From: Rhodanobacter sp. FDAARGOS 1247
Lineage (GTDB): Bacteria; Pseudomonadota; Gammaproteobacteria; Xanthomonadales; Rhodanobacteraceae
DNA: 64,000 nt
Direction: 5' to 3'
Assembly (NCBI RefSeq): GCF_016889805.1
Contig: NZ_CP069535.1
Coordinates: 2,232,001-2,296,000, forward strand
A program made the translations under genes and the position numbers. The notes below the pieces were generated by a model. It did not search any database, had not been told where the DNA came from, and saw only the letters and a program-made list of their open reading frames with translations. Of the stretch, positions 16,857 through 27,375 are shown piece after piece (position 1 is the first letter of the stretch; each line of letters opens with the position of its first letter).

Positions 16857-17159
16857 TCAGTGCCAGCCGGCAAACGCGAAACCGAAGATCAGCACCGCCA
16901 TCAGCAGGAAGATGCCCAGCACGCACAAGGCCAGCTGGACGTAGCCGAGCACCAGCCCGGCCACCGCCATGCCGTCACCTTCCATGCGGTTGTCGATCGG
17001 GCTGCGGCGGATCTCGCCGCGTGCCAGGTGACCGCAGACGATCGCCACCAGCGCACCGATGAACGGCAGCAAGATCCACGTCAGGATGCCGAACACCAGG
17101 CTCACCACCGCCAGCGAACTGGTCGTGTTGCCCGGTCGATAAGACGGTTGATAGCTCAT
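16857..17159 (-). CDS. DUF4190-type membrane protein
   Basis: A 100-residue protein with two strongly hydrophobic segments (about 16-44 and 64-98) joined by CGHLARGEIRRSP, the loop pattern typical of DUF4190 proteins. No catalytic motif is present and the function is unknown. It begins upstream of the SDR gene on the same strand with a 6-nt gap, so it probably heads that operon. The 84-bp space to the aldehyde dehydrogenase stop shows nothing notable. Confidence 0.7.
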   Translation of the reverse strand: MSYQPSYRPGNTTSSLAVVSLVFGILTWILLPFIGALVAIVCGHLARGEIRRSPIDNRMEGDGMAVAGLVLGYVQLALCVLGIFLLMAVLIFGFAFAGWH

Positions 17160-17243
17160 CGTTCGCTCACTCGTGAGGGAGGTGGCACAACGCCTTCGCG
17201 CATCGGACGGCCACGGACGACGAACGCCCGTGGCCGACTTTCG

Positions 17244-18779
17244 TCACACCGTGAACTTGATGCCCTGCGCCAGCGGCAGCGCGTCGGAGTAGTTGATGGT
17301 GTTGGTCTGGCGGCGCATGTAGACCTTCCACGCATCCGAACCGGACTCGCGGCCGCCGCCGGTTTCCTTCTCGCCGCCGAACGCGCCGCCGATTTCCGCA
17401 CCCGAGGTGCCGATGTTGACGTTGGCGATGCCGCAGTCCGAACCGGCCGCCGACAGGAACTGCTCGCCCGCGCGCAGGTTGTTGGTGAAGATCGACGAGG
17501 ACAGGCCCTGCGGCACGTCGTTCTGCATGTCGATCGCTTCGTCCAGCGTCTTGAACGGCATCACGTAGAGGATCGGCGCGAACGTCTCGGTCTGCACCAC
17601 GTCGTCGGAATTCTTCACGCCGGTGACGATGGTCGGCAGCACGAAGTTGCCCTTGCGGTCGGTCAGCGCCTTGCCGCCGGTGCGCACGGTGCCGCCGGCG
17701 GCCTTGGCGTTCTCCACGGCCTTCAGGTAGCCCTGCACCGCTTCCTGGCTGTTCAGCGGACCCATCAGCGTGGTGGCCAGGGTCGGGTCGCCGATCTTGC
17801 CCTCGACCTGCTGGTAGGCCTTGACCAGGGTGTCGAGCACGCCGTCGAAGATCGACTCGTGCACGAACAGGCGGCGCGTGGTGGTGCAGCGCTGGCCGGC
17901 GGTGCCGACGGCGCCGAACACGATGCCCGGGATCGCCAGCTTCAGGTCGGCGGTTTCATCGAGGATGATCGCGTTGTTGCCGCCCAGTTCCAGCAGTGAG
18001 CGGCCCATGCGCTGCGCCACGCGCTCGCCGACCATGCGGCCGACCTTGGTCGAGCCGGTGAAGCTGATCAGCGGGATGCGCTTGTCGTCGACGAAGGCCT
18101 GCGCCAGGTCGCTGCCGGCATCGTTGAACAGGAAGAACAGGTCGGGGAAGCCGGCGTCGTTCAGCGCCTCGTTGCAGATCTTCATCGTGGCGATCGCCGA
18201 CAGCGGCGTCTTCGGCGACGGCTTCCAGATGCAGATGTCGCCGGCGATGGTGGCCAGCATCGCGTTCCACGCCCACACCGCGACCGGGAAGTTGAACGCG
18301 CTGATGATGCCGACCAGGCCCAGCGGATGGTACTGGTCGTACATGCGGTGGCCGGGACGCTCCGAATGCATGGTCGAGCCGTACATCATGCGGCTCTGGC
18401 CCACCGCGAAGTCGGCGATGTCGATCATCTCCTGCACTTCGCCGTCGCCCTCGGGCTTGATCTTGCCCATCTCCAGCGCAACCAGCGAACCGAGCGCGTC
18501 CTTGTGCTTGCGCAGCGCCTCACCGCACAGGCGCACCGCTTCGCCACGCTGCGGCGCGGGCGTGGTGCGCCACACCTTGAACGCGGCCTGGGCACGCTGG
18601 ACGATCACCTCGTAATCGGCGGCGCTGGACGCATGCACGGTGCCGAGCACTTCGCCGGTGGCCGGGTTCACCGGCTGCAGCGCGCCGGCGTCGGTGGTCC
18701 TGGACCACTCGCCCTGGCCGAGGTAACTGCCGGACTGCTCGCCGTGGAGGCCGAGCGCGCTGAGGATTGCATGGGACAT
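17244..18779 (-). CDS. amaB: aldehyde dehydrogenase family 7 (aminoadipate-semialdehyde/P6C dehydrogenase type)
   Basis: 511 residues. The catalytic glutamate is in LELGGNN, the catalytic cysteine in [17 protein letters not shown], and the cofactor region reads [14 protein letters not shown] and SFTGSTKVG. The variants GGNN and RCTTTRRL mark the ALDH7/antiquitin group, which oxidises alpha-aminoadipate semialdehyde in lysine breakdown. The start at 18779 has a good Shine-Dalgarno AGGAGA 6 nt upstream. No other lysine catabolic genes are adjacent, so the pathway assignment is by family only. Confidence 0.88.
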   Translation of the reverse strand: MSHAILSALGLHGEQSGSYLGQGEWSRTTDAGALQPVNPATGEVLGTVHASSAADYEVIVQRAQAAFKVWRTTPAPQRGEAVRLCGEALRKHKDALGSLVALEMGKIKPEGDGEVQEMIDIADFAVGQSRMMYGSTMHSERPGHRMYDQYHPLGLVGIISAFNFPVAVWAWNAMLATIAGDICIWKPSPKTPLSAIATMKICNEALNDAGFPDLFFLFNDAGSDLAQAFVDDKRIPLISFTGSTKVGRMVGERVAQRMGRSLLELGGNNAIILDETADLKLAIPGIVFGAVGTAGQRCTTTRRLFVHESIFDGVLDTLVKAYQQVEGKIGDPTLATTLMGPLNSQEAVQGYLKAVENAKAAGGTVRTGGKALTDRKGNFVLPTIVTGVKNSDDVVQTETFAPILYVMPFKTLDEAIDMQNDVPQGLSSSIFTNNLRAGEQFLSAAGSDCGIANVNIGTSGAEIGGAFGGEKETGGGRESGSDAWKVYMRRQTNTINYSDALPLAQGIKFTV

Positions 18780-18860
18780 GGATGTCTCCTGGACATGCGG
18801 CGCCTGCCGGCACCGTGGATGAAATCGGTAATTCGCCATTCTAGCAGGGGCGACCGCCTT

Positions 18861-18888
18861 GCTCCCTCCCTCTGGCGGCAGGGGGAGC
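18861..18888. repeat. intergenic G/C hairpin upstream of tRNA-Arg
   Basis: GCTCCC (18861-18866) pairs with GGGAGC (18883-18888), with further imperfect pairing inside. This is one of several dispersed G/C-rich hairpins in gaps of this window. Confidence 0.4.
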
Positions 18889-18925
18889 AGCAGAACCGCG
18901 CAATCCATGCGAAAATCCCGGCGCT

Positions 18926-19002
<77 letters not shown>

Positions 19003-19011
19003 TTTTCCGAT

Positions 19012-19044
19012 CACGAAGGCCGGCATCGCCGGCCTTCGTGTTTT
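19012..19044 (+). terminator. rho-independent terminator after tRNA-Arg
   Basis: A perfect 13-bp stem, CACGAAGGCCGGC (19012-19024) with GCCGGCCTTCGTG (19028-19040), around a 3-nt loop is followed by TTTT. It also lies immediately after the convergent selO stop. Confidence 0.9.
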
Positions 19045-19049
19045 CCGGC

Positions 19050-20609
19050 TCAGGAGCTGCACGACAGCATCGAGCAGCCGGCCTTGTGCCGCGCCCAGTC
19101 CGGGCGCTTTTGCGCGAACGCCTCGCGGCCGGGCTGGTCGTCGTACGGGTGGCGCAACACGTCGAGCAGCTCGGTGATGCCGTCGAGGTCGCCCTGCTCG
19201 GCGCGGTCGATCGCCTGCTGCGCCAGGTAATTGCGCAGCACGTAACGGGGGTTGGCCAGACGCATCCGCTCGCGACGCTGTCCGGCCGGCAACGAATCGT
19301 CGGCCAGCCGCGCCGCGTAACGGCGCAGCCAGTCGTCGAGCGCCGGCTCGACCTCGCGACGTTTCGCCTCGTCGTAGAAAGCCTCGGCGAATGGCGCCAG
19401 CGTGGGCGCTCGCATGTCGAGGTCAGCCAGTGCGCGAAACCACAGCGTCATGTCGATCTCGGCCTGCTGCAGCAGGGACTGCAACGACTGCATCAGGGCC
19501 ACGTCGTCATCGCGGCATTCGGCGAACCCGAGTTTCGCGGCGATATTCGCCCGATCGGCAGCGGCATGAGCGGCCGCGTAGCGATCCAGCCCCGCCTGCA
19601 GCGGCGCCACGTCGGCGAACAGCGGCGCCAGCGCGCCGGCCAGCCGGCTCAGGTTCCACCAGGCCACGTTCGGCTGCTGGCCGAAGCGGTAGTGGCGACG
19701 CTGCGCGTCGGTGGTGTTCGGCGTCCAGTCCGGATCATAGTTGTCGACCCAGCCGTAAGGGCCGTAGTCGATGGTGAGGCCCAGGATCGACATGTTGTCG
19801 GTGTTCATCACGCCGTGCACGAAACCCACCCGCATCCAGTGCGCGATCATCGCGGCGGTGCGCTCGCCGACCTGGGCAAACCACTCCGCATACAGCGCCT
19901 CGCCCTGCCCCTGCAGTTCGGGAAAATCACGCCGGATGGCGAAGTCGACCAGTTGCCGCAGCAACCCGATGTCGCCGCGCGACGCCGGCAGTTCGAAGTT
20001 GCCGAAGCGGAGGAACGAAGGCGCCGCGCGGCAGACGATGGCGCCCGGCTCGGTGGCCGCGTTGCCGTCGTAGAACATGTCGCGCAGCACCGGCTCGCCG
20101 GTGCCGACCAGGCTAAGCGCCCGCGTGGTGGGCACGCCCAGGTGATGCATCGCCTCGCTGCACAGGAACTCACGCACCGACGAGCGCAGCACCGCGCGGC
20201 CATCCGCGCCGCGCGAATACGGTGTCAGGCCCGCGCCTTTCAACTGCAACTCCCAGCGCTCGCCGGCGGCATTGATCACTTCGCCCAGCGAGATCGCCCG
20301 GCCATCGCCGAGCTGCCCGGCCCACTGGCCGAACTGGTGGCCACCGTAGTTCGCCGCATACGGCTGCATGCCGTCGAGCAGCGCGTTGCCGCCGAACAGT
20401 TGCGCGAACTCCGGCGCAGCGACCTCGGCTTCGCTGAAGCCCAGCGTGGCGGCCATCTCCGCCGAATGCGCCAGCAGCCGCGGCGCAGCCACGGGCGTGG
20501 GATCGATCCGCGAATACAGCGCGCCTTCGACCTGGCGCAGACCTGCGCCCTGCTGCGGATCACCGGGCAGGTCGCGGACGAAGGCGTTGTCGAAGCGCAG
20601 CTGGAACAT
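19050..20609 (-). CDS. selO: protein adenylyltransferase SelO (YdiU)
   Basis: 519 residues. It is a pseudokinase-fold enzyme that transfers AMP from ATP to protein hydroxyl groups. Family signatures are [60 protein letters not shown] and NYDPDW. The C-terminus ends CSMLSCSS. In the animal protein the position before SS is selenocysteine; here it is cysteine, as usual in bacteria. The gene is convergent with tRNA-Arg and alone on its strand. It is linked to oxidative stress and S-glutathionylation in other bacteria. Confidence 0.95.
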   Translation of the reverse strand: MFQLRFDNAFVRDLPGDPQQGAGLRQVEGALYSRIDPTPVAAPRLLAHSAEMAATLGFSEAEVAAPEFAQLFGGNALLDGMQPYAANYGGHQFGQWAGQLGDGRAISLGEVINAAGERWELQLKGAGLTPYSRGADGRAVLRSSVREFLCSEAMHHLGVPTTRALSLVGTGEPVLRDMFYDGNAATEPGAIVCRAAPSFLRFGNFELPASRGDIGLLRQLVDFAIRRDFPELQGQGEALYAEWFAQVGERTAAMIAHWMRVGFVHGVMNTDNMSILGLTIDYGPYGWVDNYDPDWTPNTTDAQRRHYRFGQQPNVAWWNLSRLAGALAPLFADVAPLQAGLDRYAAAHAAADRANIAAKLGFAECRDDDVALMQSLQSLLQQAEIDMTLWFRALADLDMRAPTLAPFAEAFYDEAKRREVEPALDDWLRRYAARLADDSLPAGQRRERMRLANPRYVLRNYLAQQAIDRAEQGDLDGITELLDVLRHPYDDQPGREAFAQKRPDWARHKAGCSMLSCSS

Positions 20610-20691
20610 GCTGATGGTGACCGCGGGAGGTGCTGCCTATATCCGGGCGACCGCCCCGCGATGCAAGGCGCTCGCCTGCAACCGGAGGAAT

Positions 20692-21795
20692 CTAGCGCGC
20701 CACCGGCCCCTGCCTGGCCGACTTGCGATGCTGCGCCTTCAGCCGGTCGTAGACGGTCAGCACGGCCGTGCCGTAACCCCTGGCCAGGCTGGGTGTGCGG
20801 CTGTGGTAATAGCCCACGCCCATCACGCGATCGCGGGTGCGGCGCATGCCGTCACGGAGGATTTTTGCCCCGACGGTGATGTTGGTGCGCGGATCGAGCA
20901 GGGTCAGCGGGTCGCGCACCGCGTCGCGGTGCATCGGGTAATAGACCTGCATGATGCCCACGTCCTGCACCGCCGAACCGAACTGGCTGGCCGCGGCCAT
21001 CTGTAGTTGCACGTGCTGGCGATCGCCCCGCACCAGATGGTCGTCGACGCGGAACAGCCACGGCGTTGGCGCCACCCGGCCGTCCGGATACAGCGACTTC
21101 GACTCCACCAGCGCCACGCTGTACAGCAACAGCGGGTCGATGCCGTAGGTCTTGCCCACCTGGGCCCACAGGCTGTGGCGCGAACGGATGTCCAGGTCGG
21201 GCTCGGCAATCGGCATCATCAGGTCCATCGTGCTGACTTCGCTGAGCAGGCGGTCGGCGGACGGCGCGGGAGGCGTCCGCTGTTCCGCGGCATACGGCGG
21301 AATCGCCGGAGCCGCCGCTGGAGCGGTCACCTCCCTGGGTGGCACGGCCGTGACCAGGGCTGGCGCTCCGGGCGCCGGTTGCGCCGTCGCGCGAGTCGTC
21401 GCATGCCCGGGATGGCGCCCACCGCCAAAGCCGATCGCTATCGCAAGACACGCCGCGGCCAGCAGCGCCGGTGCAAGATAGCGCGGCGCCGATGGCATGG
21501 AGGCGGTGACCAGGGCCGGCACGCGCGCCGCAAAGTGACGCCAGGCGGCGAACGCTGCCGTCCATCGTCCACGACGACCCGGCACTTCGCGTGGCGTCGA
21601 TTCGCGGCGCCGACGCACCAGCGCATGCCGCGCCGGAACGGGCGTGGCAGGCCTGGCCCGGGGATCGGGGCGGCGCTGGGGTCCGCGGAAACGACTGGCC
21701 GTCGGCGCGCACGCGGTCGCCGCCGCGGCGCGCGCCACGGCGGGGCGAGGAGCTTCCGGCTTTTCGCCGGGCGCCAGGTGGGTCGCACCTGTCAT
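20692..21795 (-). CDS. lytic transglycosylase (SLT domain)
   Basis: About 367 residues from the ATG at 21795. An Arg/Ala/Pro-rich cytoplasmic start is followed by one membrane segment (APALLAAACLAIAIGFGGG), an Ala/Pro-rich linker and a C-terminal SLT domain. The catalytic glutamate is in LLYSVALVESKSLYPDG; GIMQVYYP and MGVGYYHSRTP match the GxMQ and Y-N/H motifs. It should cleave peptidoglycan in the periplasm. The start is doubtful: the frame is open to 21888 upstream, and an ATG just before the membrane segment is also possible. Confidence 0.8.
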   Translation of the reverse strand: MTGATHLAPGEKPEAPRPAVARAAAATACAPTASRFRGPQRRPDPRARPATPVPARHALVRRRRESTPREVPGRRGRWTAAFAAWRHFAARVPALVTASMPSAPRYLAPALLAAACLAIAIGFGGGRHPGHATTRATAQPAPGAPALVTAVPPREVTAPAAAPAIPPYAAEQRTPPAPSADRLLSEVSTMDLMMPIAEPDLDIRSRHSLWAQVGKTYGIDPLLLYSVALVESKSLYPDGRVAPTPWLFRVDDHLVRGDRQHVQLQMAAASQFGSAVQDVGIMQVYYPMHRDAVRDPLTLLDPRTNITVGAKILRDGMRRTRDRVMGVGYYHSRTPSLARGYGTAVLTVYDRLKAQHRKSARQGPVAR

Positions 21796-22010
21796 CCGGC
21801 CGCTCGAACCATCCACGAATCCATCCTCACCATGCGACCGGGCAACGCCGCGTTCAGCGGTGGCCGGCGAAGGGAAACCTTCACCCAAGCAAGCCGCGTG
21901 CCCGGAATGCGTCGGACATCATCGCACGTCACCTGCGCGCCGCAGCCAGTCCGTGCCGGTGACCCGCCCGCAACGGCTATAGTCGGGCTCGTCCCCGAAC
22001 CGGAAATCGC

Positions 22011-22601
22011 ATGATCCCGTCCCCCGCCAACGAGCTGAACGCCGACGCCCTGCCCGGGGACGCGCCCTACCTGGCGGCCACCACGCGCTGGCTGGAACGG
22101 GCGGTGATCGGGCTGAACCTGTGTCCGTTCGCCCGCGCGCCCCACGTGCAGGGCAAGCTGCGCATGCGGGTGAGCCAGGCGCGCGACACCGACGCGCTGC
22201 TGGACGACCTCTGCGGCGAGCTGCAGTCGCTCAACGCGCTGACGCCGGAGGAATGCGAGACCGGCCTGCTGATCCATCCGTTTGTACTCGGCGATTTCCT
22301 CGACTACAACGACTTCCTCGACGTGGCCGACGCGGCCGTGCAGACGCTGGGACTGGAAGGCGAATGGCAGGTGGCCAGCTTCCATCCGCAGTACCAGTTC
22401 GCCGACAGCGAAGCGGACGACGTGGAGAACTTCAGCAACCGCTCACCCTTCCCCACCCTGCACCTGTTGCGCGAAGCCAGCGTCGAACGCGCGATGGAAC
22501 AGATGAGCGACACCGACGCGATCTACCGCCGCAACCAGGAAACCCTGCGCCGGCTGGGTGCGGATGGCTGGCAGGCGTTGTGGGACGACAAGGCGGACTG
22601 A
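22011..22601 (+). CDS. DUF1415 family protein
   Basis: 196 residues matching the DUF1415 pattern: an N-terminal WLERAVIGLNLCPFA, a central FHPQYQFAD and a NRSPFPTLHLLREASVERA block. The function of the family is unknown. A -10-like TATAGT (21978-21983) lies 27 bp before the ATG with no clear -35. The 215-bp space to the transglycosylase start contains nothing else I can identify. The YkgJ-like gene starts 46 bp downstream on the same strand. Confidence 0.85.
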   Translation: MIPSPANELNADALPGDAPYLAATTRWLERAVIGLNLCPFARAPHVQGKLRMRVSQARDTDALLDDLCGELQSLNALTPEECETGLLIHPFVLGDFLDYNDFLDVADAAVQTLGLEGEWQVASFHPQYQFADSEADDVENFSNRSPFPTLHLLREASVERAMEQMSDTDAIYRRNQETLRRLGADGWQALWDDKAD

Positions 22602-22647
22602 TCGTCGCCTCAACATCCTGTTCATCGCGGCAGTGCCAAGCTGGCGC

Positions 22648-22992
22648 ATGAATCTCTCCCGCGCACAGCCCGTCGACCGTTACGCCGAAAGCATCGACCC
22701 CGGCGTCCACTGCAATACCTGCGAAGCCGTGTGCTGTCGCCTCACCGTGGTGCTGATGCCCGACGACCACGTGCCCACGTGGCTGATCGATCGCGACGAA
22801 CACGGCATGGAAACCCTGGCCAAGGGCGAGGATGGCTGGTGCGCGGCGGTCGATCCGAACACTTCGGGCTGCACCATCTACGACGAACGCCCGGGCATCT
22901 GCCGCAAGTTCGCGATGGGCAGCCCCAGCTGCCGCGACGAGCGGCACAAGTGGTTCGGCGCCACGATCCCCACCGCGGTGCACATGCTGTAG
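22648..22992 (+). CDS. YkgJ-family cysteine-cluster protein
   Basis: 114 residues. Cysteines occur in the family pattern: CNTCEAVCC near the N-terminus, then CTIYDERPGICRKF and a late SPSC. These cysteines are thought to bind zinc or an iron-sulfur cluster; the biochemical role is not established. The start at 22648 was chosen as the ATG directly before the conserved region; upstream sequence in this frame overlaps the DUF1415 gene. It is convergent with rsuA, 3 nt apart. Confidence 0.82.
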   Translation: MNLSRAQPVDRYAESIDPGVHCNTCEAVCCRLTVVLMPDDHVPTWLIDRDEHGMETLAKGEDGWCAAVDPNTSGCTIYDERPGICRKFAMGSPSCRDERHKWFGATIPTAVHML

Positions 22993-22995
22993 GTG

Positions 22996-23697
22996 CTAGG
23001 GCGCGAAGATCAGCGCGACCTCGTCGGCATCCAGCGCACGCCATTCGCCCAGCGGCAGCTCGCCCAACGCGAGCCTGCCCACCGAGATCCGCTGCAGGGT
23101 CTCGACATGGTTGCCGGTGGCGGCAAACATTCGCCGCACCTGGTGGTAGCGGCCCTCGGTGACGCTGAGCCGGGCATGGCGCGGGCCCAGCACTTCAAGG
23201 TTCGCCGGCGCCAGCGGCTCCTTCTCCGATTCCAGCATCAGGCTTCCGCTGGCGAACAGCGCGCCTTCGTCGCCGCGCAGATCCTGCGCCAGCGTCGCCT
23301 CGTAGACCTTGGTCACCTGCGCCTTGGGCGAAATGATCCGGTGCAGCAGCGCACCGTCGTCGGTGAACAGCAGCAGGCCGGAGGTATCCCGATCGAGCCG
23401 GCCCACGCTGGACAGCGCCGGCGAGCGCACGCTGTAGCGCGGCGGCAGCAGGTCGTAGACCACCCGTCCCGGGTCCTTGCGCGAGCAGGTGACGCCCAGC
23501 GGCTTGTTCAGCATCAGCACCAGGCCGGGCGGCGGATCGAGCGGCTCGTCGTCGACGCGGATGGTCTCGTACGGCACCACGTCGTCGGCGTACAGCACTT
23601 CGCCCTCGGCATCGGTGATGCGGCCGGAACGGAACAGCGCCGTGACGTCCTTGCGGCTGCCATAACCCAGGTTGGCGATCAGCTTGACCAGTTTCAT
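22996..23697 (-). CDS. rsuA: 16S rRNA pseudouridine synthase RsuA-type
   Basis: 233 residues with an N-terminal S4 RNA-binding domain (MKLVKLIANLGYGSRKDVTA) and the catalytic motif VGRLDRDTSGLLLFTDDG, whose Asp is the nucleophile. KPLGVTCS and EGRYHQVRRMFAATGNHV are also family hallmarks. RsuA converts U516 of 16S rRNA. The start overlaps the stop of the upstream RsmC-like gene by 4 nt, so two rRNA modification genes are translationally coupled. Confidence 0.88.
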   Translation of the reverse strand: MKLVKLIANLGYGSRKDVTALFRSGRITDAEGEVLYADDVVPYETIRVDDEPLDPPPGLVLMLNKPLGVTCSRKDPGRVVYDLLPPRYSVRSPALSSVGRLDRDTSGLLLFTDDGALLHRIISPKAQVTKVYEATLAQDLRGDEGALFASGSLMLESEKEPLAPANLEVLGPRHARLSVTEGRYHQVRRMFAATGNHVETLQRISVGRLALGELPLGEWRALDADEVALIFAP

Positions 23698-24764
23698 CCC
23701 CGCACTCCCACCGCTTCGATCACCTTGAATCCTTCCTGCACGACCAGCGTGCGCACTTCATGAAAACGCGAGGCCAGCACGGCCTCGTAGGGCAGATGGC
23801 GATTGGCCACCAGCAACAGGCGGCCGTCCGGCTGCAGCGCCTCGGCCGCGCTGACGATGAACGCGCGGCCCAGCTCGGGCAGGTCGGCGCGGCCCTGGTG
23901 GAACGGCGGATTGCTGACGATGGCGTCGTAGCGCCGCGCCAGGCCGCGGGTGACGTCATGCCAGTACACCGCCACCGCGAGTTCCCTGCCGGCTGCGCGC
24001 TTCGCCCGGGCCAGGTTGAGTCGCGCCGGCTCCAGCGCGCGCGCCTCGGCCTCGTACAGGTCAACCGCCTGCACCCGCGGGCAGCGCGCGATGACCTGCG
24101 CGGAAAGATAACCGTAGCCGCCGCCGAGATCGGCCACGCTGCCGCGCAGATCCGCCGACAGATGCGCGGCCAGCAGCGCCGAGGCACGATCGACGCGATC
24201 CCAGGCGAACAGGCCGGGGCGGCTGATGTAGCCGTCCATGATTTCGCGGGGCGCATCCAGCGCCAGCCATTCCGCCAGCAAGGCGTGGTCCACCGTGTCG
24301 GCAGACGGCGTGCTCCAGAACACCCGGCACTTGTGCTTGGACTGGTGCTGCACGGCGCCGGCCAGCTTCGCCAGGTCCGCCTCGCCCGACTTCGCGCCCT
24401 CGGCATTCGGCATCGCCGCCAGCAGCACGCCGCCGGCCGCCACGTGCTGCAACGCGCGGGCGAACAGCGCGCGGGCTTCGTCGCGCTGGCGCGGCGGCAG
24501 CAGCAACACCAGCGAAAATTTCTCCCCGGCCGCCGGCTCGCCCACGCGCAGGCCGTTGCGCGCCAGTTCGTCGGCAAACGGCAGGAAGCCCTGCTCGCAC
24601 AGCCACCCCGGCTGCGCCATCTCGCGCAGGCGCACGCCCGCGCGGGCGCGCAGGAACAGCACGCGACCGTCCGCCGGCAAGGACAACTCGCCGGACTCGA
24701 ACGGCACGAACAGGGCCGCCAGCGCCGCATCCGGCGCGGCAGCGGAAACTCCGGCAACCGTCAC
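23694..24764 (-). CDS. RsmC/RlmG-like rRNA (guanine-N2) methyltransferase
   Basis: 356 residues with two related halves, as in RsmC: a degenerate N-terminal methyltransferase-like domain and a catalytic C-terminal domain. The latter shows VADLGGGYGYLSAQV (SAM motif I) and SNPPFHQG (the NPPF motif for base N-methylation). RsmC modifies G1207 of 16S rRNA. Pairing with rsuA by a 4-nt overlap supports an rRNA role. Whether it is RsmC or RlmG type cannot be settled here. Confidence 0.82.
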   Translation of the reverse strand: MTVAGVSAAAPDAALAALFVPFESGELSLPADGRVLFLRARAGVRLREMAQPGWLCEQGFLPFADELARNGLRVGEPAAGEKFSLVLLLPPRQRDEARALFARALQHVAAGGVLLAAMPNAEGAKSGEADLAKLAGAVQHQSKHKCRVFWSTPSADTVDHALLAEWLALDAPREIMDGYISRPGLFAWDRVDRASALLAAHLSADLRGSVADLGGGYGYLSAQVIARCPRVQAVDLYEAEARALEPARLNLARAKRAAGRELAVAVYWHDVTRGLARRYDAIVSNPPFHQGRADLPELGRAFIVSAAEALQPDGRLLLVANRHLPYEAVLASRFHEVRTLVVQEGFKVIEAVGVRG

Positions 24765-24836
24765 GTCATCCCTCGACCATCAAAACGATGGCGGCATTGT
24801 ACGTGGCGGCGCCTTGCGTCCGCGCCGATTGCCGAC

Positions 24837-25178
24837 TCAACCGCCGCTGTGCGCGCTGACCGCATCCATCGCGCGGGCGGAATACACCAGGGCGGCGCCG
24901 GCGTTCATCGCCACCGCGACACCGAGTGCTTCGGCAATTTCCTCGCGACTGGCGCCATGCTTCAGCGCCTCGCCCACGTGCACCGTGATGCAGCCGTCGC
25001 AGCGGGTGGTCACCGCCACCGCCAGCGAGATCAGCTCGCGCGTCTTCGCATCCAGGTGACCGGTCTTTTCGCCGGCGGCGGACAGCGTCTGGTAGCCCTT
25101 CAGGGTATCCGGGCTCAGCTTGCCGATCTCGCCGATCCGGCCCAGCAGTTCCTTGCGGTATTGCAACCAATCCAGCAT
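24837..25178 (-). CDS. carboxymuconolactone decarboxylase/AhpD-like protein
   Basis: 113 residues with the AhpD-like signature CDGCITVH (Cys60, Cys63, His67) inside a helical carboxymuconolactone decarboxylase fold. Small proteins of this type usually act in peroxide or redox handling rather than aromatic degradation. The start at 25178 gives the usual N-terminus. It lies 91 nt downstream of the OPT transporter stop on the same strand, and the intervening DNA shows no clear terminator. Confidence 0.85.
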   Translation of the reverse strand: MLDWLQYRKELLGRIGEIGKLSPDTLKGYQTLSAAGEKTGHLDAKTRELISLAVAVTTRCDGCITVHVGEALKHGASREEIAEALGVAVAMNAGAALVYSARAMDAVSAHSGG

Positions 25179-25269
25179 GGCGGTCACCTCGTTGTCGTGG
25201 CAGCCGGGCGATCTGCCCCGCCGCAGCGCGATCATGCGCCACGGCGCGGACAAACGCCCGTCAAACCCC

Positions 25270-27273
25270 TCAACCGGCTGCGGGTGTACGGCCCAGTCGG
25301 GCCACCCAGCGATACAGCGCCACGTTGACCGCGATGAAGGCGATCCCGCCGATCCAGATCGCCGCATTGGCGAAGCCGCCGCCGACCAGGGCCAGCGGCG
25401 CCTCCTTGCCGGAGAACACCACGATCGCGGCGATCACCACGCCGATGATGCTCTCGCCCACGATCATGCCCGAGGCCAGCAGCACGCCCAGCTGCTTGGT
25501 CGCCTCCGGGTCGCGCGCGCGGTCGGCGCGCTTGTCGAAATACCAGCCCACGATCGCGCCGACCACCACCATCAGCGTGGTCGAGGTCGGCAGGTAGATG
25601 CCCAGGCCCACCGCCAGCGGCGGCAGCGAGGCGGACTTACTGGCGCGTCCCAGCACCGCGTCGATGATGATCAGCACCACGCCGATCGCGCCGCCCAGGA
25701 TGATCAGGCTCCAGTCGATGTTGCCCTGGATCACGCCCTGCGCCAGCGCGGAGATCAGTCCGGCCTGGGGCGCCGCCAGCGCGCGCGCCGGGTCGACGCC
25801 CGGCATGCCGGCGAAACCGTAGGCCTGGTTGACCAGGTCCAGCACCGGCGGGATCACCGCCGCGCCCACCAGCACGCCGGCGACCAGCGCCACCTGCTGC
25901 TTCCACGGCGTGGCGTCGACCAGCTGGCCAGTCTTCAGGTCCTGCAGGTTGTTGTTGGCGATGGTCGCCACCGAAAACACGATCGAGGTGGCGAACAGCG
26001 CGAACGCCACCAGCCCCTTGCCCGCGCTGGCCGGCAGTTGCGACTGCACGCCGGCGACCAGCAACAGCGCCGCCACGATCACCACCAGGATGCCCACGCC
26101 CGACAGCGGGCTGTTGGACGAGCCGATCAGGCCGGCCATGTAGCCGCACACCGCCGAAACCAGGAAACCCATCACCACCACGAACACCAGGCCGCCGACC
26201 AGCAGCAGGCCCAGGTGGTCGCCCAGGCCGGTATCGCCGGCGAAATCACCCAGCAGCCAGGCGATCGGCAGCAGGCACAGCAGGCTGACCAGGCCGACGA
26301 TGCCGATCGGCATGTCCAACTCGGTACGTGGCAGGCTGGCGCCCTGGCCGGACTTGCGCGCCCGCGACGAGGCCATCGCCGCGGCGAGTCCGCCGATCAC
26401 CGGCTTGACCAGCTTGGCCAGCGTCCAGATCGCCGCCACGCCGATCGTGCCGGCGCCGATGAAGCGCACCTTGCTGCTCCACGCCGCCTGCGCCACGTCC
26501 GCCGCGGCACCGGTGACGCCAACAAGCAACCCGGTGTAATGCGGCACCGCCCAGCCCCACGCGATCACCGCGCCGAACAACATGGCAAGGCCGACCCACA
26601 GCCCCACCAGGTGTCCGACCGCCAGCAGCGCGAAGGAAAGGTTGAAGTCGTAGCCGGTCGCCGAACCGCGATCGTCGAGGCGGAAATACTGCGCCACGTT
26701 GCTGCCGAACACGCGGGTGGCCACCACGATGGCGAACAGCGCCGAGACCACCGAGCCGCCCATCACGGCGAGCAGGCCGGCGCGGCTGCTCTCTTCCGTG
26801 GTGGATTCCGAATCGTCGCCGCCGCCCACCTTCAGCACCTCGGCGCAGGCCACGCCTTCCGGATACGGCAGGTCGGAATCGGTGACCAGCGCGCGGCGCA
26901 GCGGGATCGTGTACATCACGCCCAGGACGCCGCCGGTGGCGCAGATGCCGAAGGTGATCCAGAACGGGAAGCCGGTCCACCAGCCGACCATGACCAGGCC
27001 GGGCAGCACGAAGATGATCGCCGACAAGGTGCCTGCCGACGAGGCGATCGTCTGCACGATGTTGTTTTCCTGGATGGTCGAGTTCCTGAAGTTGCGCAGG
27101 ATCGCCATCGAGATCACCGCCGCCGGAATCGAGGTGGCGAAGGTCAGGCCGGCCTTGAGGCCGAAGAACACGTTGGCCGCGGTGAACACCAGGGTGATCA
27201 CGATGCCGATGATCAGGCCACGCACGGTCAACTCGGTGCGTGGCGCGCTGATGGAAGCTGGTTTTGCACTCAC
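25270..27273 (-). CDS. OPT family oligopeptide transporter
   Basis: 667 residues with about 14-16 membrane helices. It opens ELTVRGLIIGIVITLVFTAANVFFGLK and contains NNIVQTIASSAGT and DLPYPEGVACAEVLK, both typical of the bacterial OPT group. These are proton-coupled importers of oligopeptides or metal chelates. I chose a GTG start at 27273 because GGGGGAG lies 8 nt upstream and the product then begins MSAKPASIS, the usual short leader. An ATG 54 nt further upstream is possible but lacks a ribosome-binding site. Confidence 0.9.
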   Translation of the reverse strand: MSAKPASISAPRTELTVRGLIIGIVITLVFTAANVFFGLKAGLTFATSIPAAVISMAILRNFRNSTIQENNIVQTIASSAGTLSAIIFVLPGLVMVGWWTGFPFWITFGICATGGVLGVMYTIPLRRALVTDSDLPYPEGVACAEVLKVGGGDDSESTTEESSRAGLLAVMGGSVVSALFAIVVATRVFGSNVAQYFRLDDRGSATGYDFNLSFALLAVGHLVGLWVGLAMLFGAVIAWGWAVPHYTGLLVGVTGAAADVAQAAWSSKVRFIGAGTIGVAAIWTLAKLVKPVIGGLAAAMASSRARKSGQGASLPRTELDMPIGIVGLVSLLCLLPIAWLLGDFAGDTGLGDHLGLLLVGGLVFVVVMGFLVSAVCGYMAGLIGSSNSPLSGVGILVVIVAALLLVAGVQSQLPASAGKGLVAFALFATSIVFSVATIANNNLQDLKTGQLVDATPWKQQVALVAGVLVGAAVIPPVLDLVNQAYGFAGMPGVDPARALAAPQAGLISALAQGVIQGNIDWSLIILGGAIGVVLIIIDAVLGRASKSASLPPLAVGLGIYLPTSTTLMVVVGAIVGWYFDKRADRARDPEATKQLGVLLASGMIVGESIIGVVIAAIVVFSGKEAPLALVGGGFANAAIWIGGIAFIAVNVALYRWVARLGRTPAAG

Positions 27274-27375
27274 TGACGACTCTCCCCCGGATGGATGCTG
27301 CGGTGGAAGATAGCGTGGAATGGCCACGGGTGGTTACCGATGGCGCGAAACGGCGAGCCCGCAGGTGCCGCCCGC